Part shown: positions 43,522-51,830 of the stretch, in pieces | How positions within the stretch are numbered: position 1 is the first letter of the stretch | Layout of the letters: each line of letters begins with the position of its first letter | Assembly (NCBI RefSeq): GCF_000422365.1 | Contig: NZ_AULQ01000001.1 | Location: 310,001-374,000 of the forward strand | From: Mesoflavibacter zeaxanthinifaciens DSM 18436 | Lineage (GTDB): Bacteria; Bacteroidota; Bacteroidia; Flavobacteriales; Flavobacteriaceae | Length of the DNA stretch: 64,000 nucleotides | Reading direction: 5' to 3' | Notes under the pieces: generated by a model | What the model saw: only the letters and a program-made list of their open reading frames with translations | Database searches by the model: none | What the model was told of the DNA's origin: nothing | Program-made: the position numbers and the translations under genes

Positions 43522-44993
43522 CTAAATTGTTTAAAAATATCGTTTACAACGGTTTCAATTTTTAGGTTTTTTTGTTCTTTTTCTAAGATTTTAGCTGGTA
43601 CCATTCGCTCTTTACAATCTTTGATCGCACAACGCTCGCAAGTAACACCAACATTAAAGGTTTCAATTTTTTTGTCCTCTAAAAAGTTAAGCTTTCTTTT
43701 TAATTGTTGGTTAATTAATAATCCTATACTAACGCTTCTATATTGATCGGTTTTAAACGGATCTTTTGTTGCAGAAGACAATACTAAATATGATTGGTTA
43801 CTATCTGGATAATTAGAGATTTGTAAATTAAACACATGTTTATCGTTTGTATTTACAATGTCTTTTAACACCTTTAAAGACATCCAACGTCTGCAATAAT
43901 GCTCGTTTGTTTCGTTAGCATGAGGCGAATGTTGATGTGATAAATGCAGCTCTTTGGTTAAGTAAAAGTTTGGACTATTTTTTTTATGAATAAAACGTAA
44001 GAAAAATAAATTCTGAATATTAAAATCTTTAGGTAATATATTGGTTAAACGCTGATAAAAAGATTCTGGAGAAGCGTTAAACGATTGTGCAATTTGCACA
44101 AATTGCTTTTCGTCAAAGGTTTTTTTCTTAAATAGTTTTTCGACTTGATTAGTAAGTAATTCCTGCGGTAAAATTAACGAACCAGCAAAATAAGACGCGT
44201 AAAAATTATTTAATACTTGATCAAAATTCTCGAATTTAATCCAGGAAAATGTATATAATCGTTCTTTATAATTCAAATAATTATACGCAATTTCTTTAGC
44301 ATAAATAAACGTACGTTGGGCTTCATCTATATGATTAGCCACTAACAACGTTTTTGTTTTAGGTATAAAAATAGATCTTAAATTATCTAATTCTTTATAA
44401 TTTTCTAATTCTTTATTATTAATAGTGTAGCCATATTCTTCAACTAAAATTTCTTCTAATTCTAAAGATGAAATATTAGCTTTTAAATCTAATTGATAAG
44501 CTTCTGCAAACTTAATTACGCTTTGCTCTAAAGCTTCAAAATAGTTATTATTTGCTTCTTGAAAAGAACGTACAGACGCCAAATAAAAACTTTCTTTACT
44601 AAAGCTGTAATGTTGTGCTATTTCTATAATAGTACTGATAAAAGCATTGACTTTATCTGGTGCATTTGCAACAATATCTATCAAGTCGCTTTCTTTTATA
44701 CCAAATAATTCTAACGGAATTTCCTTTAAAATCTTTGACTTTAAGATATCACCAATTGGCGCTAAATTTTTATCCAATTTTAAGGATACAAATTGATCGT
44801 AAGGCACATCTAATTTTTCAGATAATATTGCAATCTTATCAGGTTTAGGATATTTTTTTCCTTTTTCAATTTCGTTTAAATACGATTTTGACAACCCAGA
44901 TAATTTAGATAATCCAAATAGGGATAAATTCCTGTCAGATCTTATCTGCTTTAGCTTTAAGCCAAAAATTAACTTAATATAATCTTCTTCCAT
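43518..44993 (-). CDS. XRE/ImmA-IrrE-type regulator of acetate or short-chain acyl metabolism (RamB/ScfR-like)
   Basis: A 491-aa regulator with an N-terminal Xre helix-turn-helix (about 7-65, LSLFGLSKLSGLSKSYLNE), a central region related to ImmA/IrrE, and a C-terminal domain. The C-terminal domain contains NEHYCRRW and ends with the Cys cluster CERCAIKDCKERMVP. The ImmA/IrrE zinc motif HExxH is replaced by KEIAY (in RTFIYAKEIAYNYL), so peptidase activity is unlikely. This architecture matches RamB and ScfR regulators of aceA/aceB and propionate genes, and the gene is divergent from aceB. Start at ATG 44993; the upstream TTG at 45011 is inside the promoter region. Confidence 0.85.
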   Translation of the reverse strand: MEEDYIKLIFGLKLKQIRSDRNLSLFGLSKLSGLSKSYLNEIEKGKKYPKPDKIAILSEKLDVPYDQFVSLKLDKNLAPIGDILKSKILKEIPLELFGIKESDLIDIVANAPDKVNAFISTIIEIAQHYSFSKESFYLASVRSFQEANNNYFEALEQSVIKFAEAYQLDLKANISSLELEEILVEEYGYTINNKELENYKELDNLRSIFIPKTKTLLVANHIDEAQRTFIYAKEIAYNYLNYKERLYTFSWIKFENFDQVLNNFYASYFAGSLILPQELLTNQVEKLFKKKTFDEKQFVQIAQSFNASPESFYQRLTNILPKDFNIQNLFFLRFIHKKNSPNFYLTKELHLSHQHSPHANETNEHYCRRWMSLKVLKDIVNTNDKHVFNLQISNYPDSNQSYLVLSSATKDPFKTDQYRSVSIGLLINQQLKRKLNFLEDKKIETFNVGVTCERCAIKDCKERMVPAKILEKEQKNLKIETVVNDIFKQFS

Positions 44994-45011
44994 AATAGCA
45001 AATATAATCAA

Positions 45012-45062
45012 TTTTGCGAATATTATTTTTTAGCGAAAAAATAAAAACAGCGAACGTTCGCT
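45012..45062. promoter_or_regulatory. Operator-like array between the RamB-like gene and aceB
   Basis: A perfect 14-bp palindrome, AGCGAACGTTCGCT, lies at 45049-45062. Two more GCGAA half-sites stand at 45016-45020 (TTTTGCGAA) and 45033-45037 (AGCGAA). GCGAA starts therefore occur at 45016, 45033 and 45050, each 17 bp apart. The divergent regulator is the obvious binder, controlling both itself and the glyoxylate shunt genes. No GC-rich sequence of this type is seen in the other gaps. Confidence 0.65.
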
Positions 45063-45112
45063 TGTTTTTTTAAAAAGTTTGTTTTAATATTGCTTTATAA
45101 ATACAAAACGTC

Positions 45113-46711
45113 ATGGAATACAGCACATTAAAATTACCAACAGTACAATTTTCTAAAGCGGTAAAACAGTATTACCCAGAAATTTTAACCGATGAAGCTT
45201 TAGAGTTTCTTTCTGCTTTACACGAAAAGTTTAATTCTAATAGATTACAATTATTGTCCAGACGTGTAGAACAACAAAAGGTGTTTGACCAAGGTAAATT
45301 TCCAGAATTTCCTAGAGAGACTAAAGCCATAAGAGAAGGTGATTGGACAGCAAATGCAATTCCGGAAGATTTACAAGATAGACGCGTAGAAATTACTGGT
45401 CCAGTAGATAGAAAGATGATTATTAATGCATTAAACTCTGGCGCAAAAACCTTTATGGCAGATTTAGAAGATAGTAACGCGCCAAGTTGGAAAAACTCAA
45501 TCGAAGGTCAGCAAAATTTATTAGATGCTAATAATAAGACTATTATTTTACACGATAGTAAACGTAATAAAACTTATAAATTAAACGATAAAACAGCAGT
45601 ATTACTAGTGCGTCCAAGAGGATTGCATTTGAACGAAAGACATCTTTTATTTAATGATCAAGAAGCGTCTGGAAGTTTAGTAGATTTTGGTTTGTATGTG
45701 TTTCATAACACCAAAACAATGCTAGAACAAGGTACTGCGCCTTATTTTTATCTGCCAAAATTAGAACATTATTTAGAAGCACGTTGGTGGAATGAGGTAT
45801 TTACCTTTGCCGAAAACTATTTAAATGTTCCTGTTGGCACATTTAAAGCAACGGTTTTAGTCGAAACTATTACGGCTAGTTTTCAATTAGATGAAATTAT
45901 TTACGAATTAAAAGATCATATTGTCGGACTTAATTGCGGACGTTGGGATTACATTTTTTCTTACATCAAAAAGTTTAGAAATCATCCAAATTTTGTTGTA
46001 CCAAATCGCGATCAAGTAACAATGACGTCGCCATTTATGGACGCCTATTCAAAATTAGTAATCCAAAGATGTCATAAAAGAGGTATTTTAGCAATTGGCG
46101 GAATGGCGGCACAAATTCCTATAAAAAATAACGAAACAGCTAATAAAGCAGCGTTAGAAAAAGTAAGAAAAGACAAAGAACGCGAAGTAAAAAATGGTCA
46201 CGATGGGACTTGGGTAGCGCATCCAGCATTGGTAGAGGTAGCAATGAATGAATTTGATAAACACATGAAAACGCCAAATCAACTTCATGTTACAAGAGAT
46301 GATATTACTATAACAGAAGAAGATTTAGTAGAAATCCCAAATGGAACTGTTACCGAAGCAGGAATAAGAAAAAACATAAACGTCGGCATTCTTTATATCG
46401 AAGCATGGCTACGTGGTTTTGGCGCAGTTGCGCTATATAATTTAATGGAAGATGCAGCTACAGCAGAAATCTCTAGAACTCAAATTTGGCAATGGTTAAA
46501 AAATGAAGTAACTCTTGAAGATGGACGTGTATTTAATAACCAATTATTTACTGATATTTTTGATGATGAAGTTGAAAAATTGATCACAGAAATAGGAGAC
46601 GATGCTATTAAAAATACAAAATTTGAATTAGCGATTTCGTTATTTAAATCTTTGGTAACTGCTACCGAATTTGAAGAGTTTTTAACATTACCAGCTTATA
46701 AATACTTATAA
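45113..46711 (+). CDS. aceB: Malate synthase A
   Basis: This 532-aa TIM-barrel enzyme condenses glyoxylate with acetyl-CoA to malate, the second step of the glyoxylate shunt. Conserved pieces are FMADLEDSNAPSWKN (with active-site Asp/Glu), LLVRPRGLHLNE, AIGGMAAQIPIK, HDGTWVAHPALV, NVGILYIEAWLRGFGAVAL and MEDAATAEISRTQIWQW. The length agrees with the A-type enzymes (about 530 aa), not the 720-aa G type. It lies 72 bp upstream of aceA with a hairpin in between, and divergent from its probable regulator. Confidence 0.96.
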   Translation: MEYSTLKLPTVQFSKAVKQYYPEILTDEALEFLSALHEKFNSNRLQLLSRRVEQQKVFDQGKFPEFPRETKAIREGDWTANAIPEDLQDRRVEITGPVDRKMIINALNSGAKTFMADLEDSNAPSWKNSIEGQQNLLDANNKTIILHDSKRNKTYKLNDKTAVLLVRPRGLHLNERHLLFNDQEASGSLVDFGLYVFHNTKTMLEQGTAPYFYLPKLEHYLEARWWNEVFTFAENYLNVPVGTFKATVLVETITASFQLDEIIYELKDHIVGLNCGRWDYIFSYIKKFRNHPNFVVPNRDQVTMTSPFMDAYSKLVIQRCHKRGILAIGGMAAQIPIKNNETANKAALEKVRKDKEREVKNGHDGTWVAHPALVEVAMNEFDKHMKTPNQLHVTRDDITITEEDLVEIPNGTVTEAGIRKNINVGILYIEAWLRGFGAVALYNLMEDAATAEISRTQIWQWLKNEVTLEDGRVFNNQLFTDIFDDEVEKLITEIGDDAIKNTKFELAISLFKSLVTATEFEEFLTLPAYKYL

Positions 46712-46717
46712 AAAAAT

Positions 46718-46750
46718 GATCCTGCGATTGCGGCAACAATCAACAGGATC
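46718..46750 (+). other. Intercistronic hairpin between aceB and aceA
   Basis: GATCCTG (46718-46724) pairs with CAGGATC (46744-46750), and GATTG (46726-46730) with CAATC (46737-46741). Small bulges and a 6-nt loop complete a 33-nt stem-loop. No T-run follows, so it is unlikely to terminate. It could set the aceA/aceB ratio by partial attenuation or mRNA processing. Confidence 0.6.
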
Positions 46751-46783
46751 CAATTATTAATAATAAATAACTATTACAAAATT

Positions 46784-48415
46784 ATGAAAAATTTATTTGA
46801 TACTAATTACAATTCTGCTTTACAAACAATACAAGATTTAAAAGCAAAATTTGGTACAACTTGGGAAGCAATTTCGGCTCAAAATGGTGCAAGAATGAGG
46901 TTTCAAAACCAGTTTAAAACAGGTTTAGACATTGCAAAATATACTGCAGCTATTATGCGAAAAGATATGGCAGAATATGATGCAGATGCTTCAAATTATA
47001 CACAGTCTTTAGGTTGTTGGCATGGTTTTGTGGCACAACAAAAAATGATTGCCGTAAAAAAACACCACAATACAACAAATAAAAGATACTTATACTTATC
47101 GGGTTGGATGGTAGCTGCATTACGTTCAGAATTTGGACCATTACCAGATCAATCTATGCACGAAAAAACAGCAGTTCCTGCATTAATTGCAGAGATTTAT
47201 GATTTTTTACGTCAAGCAGATGCGATAGAATTAAACGATTTATTTAGACGTTTAGAATTAGGCGAAGATGTACAAGATCAAATAGATAATTTTCAAACAC
47301 ATATCGTACCAATTATAGCAGATATAGATGCTGGTTTTGGTAACGAAGAAGCGACGTATTTATTAGCAAAAAAAATGATTAAAGCTGGTGCATGTGCGAT
47401 ACAGATTGAAAACCAAGTGTCTGATGCCAAACAATGCGGTCACCAAGATGGTAAAGTAACTGTACCACATGAAGATTTTATAGCCAAATTAAATGCGGTT
47501 AGATATGCATTTTTAGAGCTTGGAGTTGATGAAGGAATTATTGTAGCAAGAACAGACTCTGAAGGTGCAGGATTAACGCAAAAGCTTCCGGTAAGTAAAA
47601 CAAAAGGCGATTTAGCTTCTAAATATTTAGAGTTTGTAGATGCAAATCCAGTTAATATTGAAGACGTAACCGAAAATGAAGTGTTATTAAAACGAAATGG
47701 GCAATTAGTAAAACCTGTACGATTAGCCAACGGATTGTATAAATTTAAAGAAGGCTCTAATATAGATAGAGTAGTGCTAGATTGTATTACTAGCTTACAA
47801 AATGGCGCTGATCTTTTATGGATAGAAACGCCAACACCAAATGTAAAGCAAATAGCACATATGGTAAATCGTGTAAAAGATGTTGTGCCTAATGCTAAAT
47901 TAGTTTACAATAATTCACCATCGTTTAATTGGACTTTAAACTTTAGAAATCAAGTGTATGAAGAAATGTTAGCTGAAGGTGAAAACATGACTGCTTACGA
48001 CCGTAATAATTTAATGGATGCAGAATATGATAATACCGAATTATCTTTTAGAGCAGATCAAAAAATTAAAACATTTCAAATGGATGCAGCACGAGAAGCT
48101 GGTGTTTTTCATCATTTAATAACATTACCTACTTATCACACTACAGCGTTGCATATGAATGATTTAACCAAAGGTTATTTTGGTAAAGATGGTATGTTAG
48201 CTTACGTTAAAGACGTGCAAAGACAGGAAATACGCAAAGGTGTAGCTTGTGTAAAACACCAACGTATGGCTGGATCTGATTTAGGGGACGACCATAAAAC
48301 ATTTTTCGCAGGAGATAATGCTTTAAAAGCTGGTGGCGCAAAAAATACTTCTAATCAATTTGAAACTAAAAAACAGGTTAAAAAAGAGGAAAATACTATA
48401 AGCGTTGTTGCTTAA
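46784..48415 (+). CDS. aceA: Isocitrate lyase
   Basis: This 543-aa enzyme splits isocitrate to succinate and glyoxylate. The catalytic cysteine lies in AKQCGHQDGKVTVPHEDF, the longer-type version of the KKCGH motif. GCWHGFVAQQKM near residue 76, ADIDAGFGNEEA, IVARTDSEGAGLT and LVYNNSPSFNW complete the phosphoenolpyruvate-mutase-superfamily pattern. Length fits the about 530-545-aa subclass found in Pseudomonas-like and Bacteroidota genomes. It ends with a lysine-rich tail (ETKKQVKKEENTI). It forms an operon with aceB, allowing growth on acetate or fatty acids, and a strong terminator follows. Confidence 0.95.
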   Translation: MKNLFDTNYNSALQTIQDLKAKFGTTWEAISAQNGARMRFQNQFKTGLDIAKYTAAIMRKDMAEYDADASNYTQSLGCWHGFVAQQKMIAVKKHHNTTNKRYLYLSGWMVAALRSEFGPLPDQSMHEKTAVPALIAEIYDFLRQADAIELNDLFRRLELGEDVQDQIDNFQTHIVPIIADIDAGFGNEEATYLLAKKMIKAGACAIQIENQVSDAKQCGHQDGKVTVPHEDFIAKLNAVRYAFLELGVDEGIIVARTDSEGAGLTQKLPVSKTKGDLASKYLEFVDANPVNIEDVTENEVLLKRNGQLVKPVRLANGLYKFKEGSNIDRVVLDCITSLQNGADLLWIETPTPNVKQIAHMVNRVKDVVPNAKLVYNNSPSFNWTLNFRNQVYEEMLAEGENMTAYDRNNLMDAEYDNTELSFRADQKIKTFQMDAAREAGVFHHLITLPTYHTTALHMNDLTKGYFGKDGMLAYVKDVQRQEIRKGVACVKHQRMAGSDLGDDHKTFFAGDNALKAGGAKNTSNQFETKKQVKKEENTISVVA

Positions 48416-48436
48416 TTAATTTGTTAGTTTTAATTG

Positions 48437-48468
48437 AAAAAGCACTCTAAAAGTAGAGTGCTTTTTTT
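48437..48468 (+). terminator. Rho-independent terminator after aceA
   Basis: A 13-bp perfect stem, AAAAAGCACTCTA (48437-48449) and TAGAGTGCTTTTT (48454-48466), has a 4-nt loop and a T-run. It starts 22 bp after the aceA stop. Confidence 0.9.
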
Positions 48469-48511
48469 GTAACAATTATTTTGATTTTCAGACTTATAAG
48501 TAAAGCAGATT

Positions 48512-49006
48512 ATGGGATACATGGGATTTGGTATGTTAAGTTGGGTTTATAATATGAAACCTCGTAAACCTTTTTCTGTTGAAAGAAAACCGTCTTTTAC
48601 AGCTGTTCCAGTCTATAAAAGAAAATTTAAGCTTCAGCATTCTAAATCTTCATCTAAAAAAGTTGCTTTAATTGCATTAATAATCTTATTGATTGTTACA
48701 CCAATTTCATTTTCTATGGTAAATCAGTTTTTAAAACATTCAAAAACTATAACTACAGCTAAGCAAAAGTTAGAAAAAAAAGAAGATAAAATTGCGTTTA
48801 ATTTTTTATTAGAATCAGGTATAAATCGACTGTATTCTAAAGATTATAAAGGTGCTTTTTCAGAGTTTAAATTAGCATATAAAATCAATCCTAAACATTT
48901 ACAAACGCAAACATTAATTATTGAAACCTTAACTGTATTATGCGTTAATAACAATGATTATTGCAGTTATTTAGATAAGTTTTTAAATGAAATTAATTCA
49001 TATTAA
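48512..49006 (+). CDS. Hypothetical single-pass membrane protein with TPR-like tail
   Basis: A 164-aa protein. A basic N-terminal region (KPRKPFSVERKPSF to HSKSSSKK) precedes one membrane helix (about 51-70, ALIALIILLIVTPISFSMV), and a helical exported or periplasmic tail follows. The tail contains SGINRLYSKDYKGAFSEFKLAYKINPKH, close to a single TPR repeat pattern (aromatic and Ala/Gly positions). No family is recognised. The 3' end overlaps the convergent GNAT gene by 14 bp. Confidence 0.55.
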   Translation: MGYMGFGMLSWVYNMKPRKPFSVERKPSFTAVPVYKRKFKLQHSKSSSKKVALIALIILLIVTPISFSMVNQFLKHSKTITTAKQKLEKKEDKIAFNFLLESGINRLYSKDYKGAFSEFKLAYKINPKHLQTQTLIIETLTVLCVNNNDYCSYLDKFLNEINSY

Positions 49007-49466
49007 ATTCCATTTTAATATCTGCTCTTTTGTAAGGTGTATTTGGTTCTAGCTTAACTTCTTTAAATCCAATTTTTTTATACAAATAAATGGCATTTTC
49101 TAAAGATCTGTTAGAATAAAGCAATAAGTTTTTAAACTTATTTTCTTTAGCAAAATTTATAGCATGATTTAATAGTTTTTGTCCAATTTTTTGACCTCGC
49201 ATTTTTGGTAAAACAGCCATTTTTGTAAGTTCAAAACCTTCTTTATCTTTTAATGGCATAAATGCATAGGTACCAACTACAGTATCGTTTAATTTTGCAA
49301 AAAAGATGTAACCACCTTTGTTAATAATATATTTTTCAGGTTGGCTTAAAACGTCTTCATCTAAAGGTTCTACGTAAAAATAGGTTTCTAACCATTCTTT
49401 ATTTAGTTTATAAAAATCTTTACTATATAGTTTATTAAATGGTATAATATTAATTGTTCCAGTCAT
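48993..49466 (-). CDS. GNAT-family N-acetyltransferase
   Basis: A 157-aa GNAT protein. The acetyl-CoA binding motif A is present: LTKMAVLPKMRGQKIGQKLL, with the R/Q-x-x-G-x-G-like pyrophosphate loop. Motif B follows in NKFKNLLLYSNRSLENAIYL, then YKKIGFKEV. The acceptor substrate is unknown. The gene's ATG overlaps the stop of the small membrane protein gene upstream by 1 bp, so it belongs to an operon with hutG and that gene. Confidence 0.85.
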   Translation of the reverse strand: MTGTINIIPFNKLYSKDFYKLNKEWLETYFYVEPLDEDVLSQPEKYIINKGGYIFFAKLNDTVVGTYAFMPLKDKEGFELTKMAVLPKMRGQKIGQKLLNHAINFAKENKFKNLLLYSNRSLENAIYLYKKIGFKEVKLEPNTPYKRADIKMEFNMN

Positions 49467-49756
49467 TAATTTAAATATATAATGGCAAATCCAAAAAGTA
49501 GTAAACTTATAAACGAAATGAAAAAAGTTAAATTAAGAATTGATTTATCTGCAATATTTTTTTTTACCAAATCAATAATCATCCAAATAGGTATTGCGAT
49601 AATTAAAACTAAACTAGGTATAGTAAATAATTCTGCTAACGCTTTAAACCATTGTGAATCAATACGATTTATGTATAAAAATAGATGAGTGACTATATAA
49701 ACAAAAACTAAAAAAGCTAGAGCTAATCTTATATATTCAATTTTTAGTTTATTCAT
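49466..49756 (-). CDS. Small three-helix membrane protein
   Basis: A 96-aa protein with three hydrophobic helices (about 9-28, 41-62 and 72-94) and no recognised motif. It overlaps hutG by 8 bp upstream and the GNAT gene by 1 bp downstream, so translation of all three is coupled. The family is not known to me and a role in histidine degradation is not evident. Confidence 0.6.
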   Translation of the reverse strand: MNKLKIEYIRLALAFLVFVYIVTHLFLYINRIDSQWFKALAELFTIPSLVLIIAIPIWMIIDLVKKNIADKSILNLTFFISFISLLLFGFAIIYLN

Positions 49757-50777
49757 TTTTGGTGTTTTTTGCTTTAATAAAATCGGTTATTAAATAAGTA
49801 ATTAATTTACCTACTTGATTGGCTGTCTTTTTTGTTGGTGCAGCTTCGCAAATATGCAAATATTTTACATGTTTTCGTTTTGCAAAATAATGTAAAAATT
49901 GTCTTGTTTTTTTAACGCTAAATCCACTTGGTGTTTTTGCACTACTTGGTATATTTATAATAGCATCGCAATCTATTTCAATTCCAAATTCATTTTTACA
50001 AATATGGTCTTTACCTCGTTTTAAAGCGTTTTTAAATGATGTTTTTTGTCTTACATCTATGTCTTCATAGGTTATGTAGTCTAGCTTTTTATCAGTGTCT
50101 AAACTCTCGAAAATTGGAGTAGAGGTGTAGTTTTCATGTAAACCAAAAATAAAATACTTTTTTAAAAAACCTTCGTTGTATGCGTAGCTAAAACCATTTC
50201 CGCTATGTCTTCCTTCTAAGTTTCTAAAATCGGTATGGGCATCAAAATTAATTGCATTAATCGGTTTTTTTAAGCCTAAAGATGTACCTTTAATCATTCC
50301 GTAAGCATTATTGTGTCCGCCACCAATAGCAATAGGTGTTTTACCAGCGCTAATAATTGTACAAACTAAGTCTGTAACGTGTTTATCAATTTCGGTAACC
50401 AATTTTCTTGCACTTTGTAAATGTTTTTTATCGTTTTGCTTAAGTTTTGATAGTTGTTCTAACTCTTCAGTAAAATCTAAATGTCCTAATATCAAAACTC
50501 TATTAGCTGCTGTAAAAGGGTTACTTTGTATATTTAACAAAACTTTAATTGTGGCATTCCAAGCGTTGTAAGTGCCAGTATTTCCTAGGTTTGCGAATAC
50601 ACCAACATCTTCTGGTAAACCAAAAATAACGTAGTCAACGTCTAAAGATTTAATTGCGTCGTATATATTAGAAACGTTGGATAATAACTTGATTTGTTCA
50701 CCAAATTTTATTTCTCCATCACGAGTATTAAGTAAATTGTTTACTTCTAATTTTTCTAATAAAATTAGTTTTTCCAT
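49749..50777 (-). CDS. hutG: Formimidoylglutamase (arginase/agmatinase superfamily)
   Basis: A 342-aa binuclear manganese enzyme of the ureohydrolase family. The metal-binding motifs are GGGHNNAYG (His), NAINFDAHTDFR (Asp-x-His-x-Asp) and EIDCDAI (Asp-x-Asp), all present. The Bacteroidota formimidoylglutamase-type ending (NIPSSAKTPSGF, then CEAAPTK) fits histidine catabolism: formimidoylglutamate to glutamate and formamide. hutI lies nearby on the same strand, separated by one + strand gene. Agmatinase or guanidinobutyrase remain possible by fold alone. Confidence 0.8.
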   Translation of the reverse strand: MEKLILLEKLEVNNLLNTRDGEIKFGEQIKLLSNVSNIYDAIKSLDVDYVIFGLPEDVGVFANLGNTGTYNAWNATIKVLLNIQSNPFTAANRVLILGHLDFTEELEQLSKLKQNDKKHLQSARKLVTEIDKHVTDLVCTIISAGKTPIAIGGGHNNAYGMIKGTSLGLKKPINAINFDAHTDFRNLEGRHSGNGFSYAYNEGFLKKYFIFGLHENYTSTPIFESLDTDKKLDYITYEDIDVRQKTSFKNALKRGKDHICKNEFGIEIDCDAIINIPSSAKTPSGFSVKKTRQFLHYFAKRKHVKYLHICEAAPTKKTANQVGKLITYLITDFIKAKNTKNE

Positions 50778-50876
50778 TTGCTTTTTATAAGTTTTGTAGA
50801 ATAAAATTAAGGTTTTTAAATCAAAGTTTATCCAAAAAAAAGAATTAACGTTTCACCCTTAAAAAAATTAAATATT

Positions 50877-51761
50877 ATGGCAAACAACACTGCAAGCACA
50901 GGATTAAAAGTAGCATTAGGTATAGCTTTAGTGTTATTTATTGGTACAGCTGTTTATACTGGATCTTTATATAGCGAAAAACAAGAAACAGAGCAGCAAT
51001 TAAAAACAGAAAAAAATGATGTATTAGCTAACTTAAATGCAATGAAGTCTAAGTACGACTTGGCATTAAGCGAAAACGAAGTGACTAATCAAAATTTAGT
51101 AGATGCAAGAGAAAGAATACAAGGTCTTATAGATTCTTTACAAACTGCAGAAACTAACGTAAAAAGTTTATGGAGGTATAAACAAAAGTACCTTGCATTA
51201 CAAGAAGAAATGGATGTTTTATTAACAGAAAATGACCGTTTAAAAGTAGAGAACATGCAGCTTGCAACGACTTTAGATAGTACAAAAGTGCAACTTGAAG
51301 AAAGAGCAATGTTTAATGACTCTTTAATGATACAAAATACAGCATTAGCTGAAGTTATGGAAAATGCAGCTGTCTTAAATACAGTAAATCTTAAAGGATA
51401 TGGTGTTTTAGTGCGTAATAATGGTAAGTTAGTACCTATGGAAAGAGCTAGACGTGTAGACAAAATTAGAGTATGCTATACTGTTGCTAAAAACAAGTTG
51501 GTACAATCTGGAGATAAAGAGTTATACGTGCAAGTTATTGATCCAAAAAACAATATTTTAGGAGCAAACCAACAAGTAACCTTTGGAGAACAAACTTTAA
51601 ATTACAGTGTTATTAGTAAGTTTAATTACGAAAATGGAAACTTAGATATATGTGAGTTTGTAAGTAATAATACAGACGACGATTTTGAAGATGGTCGCTA
51701 TCAAGTAAACGTATTTAACGGAAACGAATTGGTATCTAGCTCTGAATTTACACTTAAATAA
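50877..51761 (+). CDS. Membrane-anchored coiled-coil protein, unknown function
   Basis: A 294-aa protein with an N-terminal anchor (about 9-28), a long coiled coil (about 32-165, ENDRLKVENMQLATTLDST) and a C-terminal beta-rich domain. That domain contains LKGYGVLVRNNGKLVPMERA, CYTVAKNKLV and YVQVIDPKNNILG. This resembles a widespread but uncharacterised Bacteroidota type whose C-terminal domain sits in the periplasm. It interrupts the two hut genes on the other strand and ends at a bidirectional terminator. Confidence 0.6.
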   Translation: MANNTASTGLKVALGIALVLFIGTAVYTGSLYSEKQETEQQLKTEKNDVLANLNAMKSKYDLALSENEVTNQNLVDARERIQGLIDSLQTAETNVKSLWRYKQKYLALQEEMDVLLTENDRLKVENMQLATTLDSTKVQLEERAMFNDSLMIQNTALAEVMENAAVLNTVNLKGYGVLVRNNGKLVPMERARRVDKIRVCYTVAKNKLVQSGDKELYVQVIDPKNNILGANQQVTFGEQTLNYSVISKFNYENGNLDICEFVSNNTDDDFEDGRYQVNVFNGNELVSSSEFTLK

Positions 51762-51800
51762 TATTCAGTAACAATGTAGATATTGTTAATTATTCCACTA

Positions 51801-51830
51801 AAAAGCCCATATTAATTTTGGGCTTTTTTT
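51801..51830. terminator. Bidirectional terminator between the coiled-coil gene and hutI
   Basis: A 9-bp perfect stem, AAAAGCCCA (51801-51809) and TGGGCTTTT (51819-51827), has a 9-nt loop and a T-run. It lies 40 bp after the + strand stop and directly at the hutI stop codon. Confidence 0.88.
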
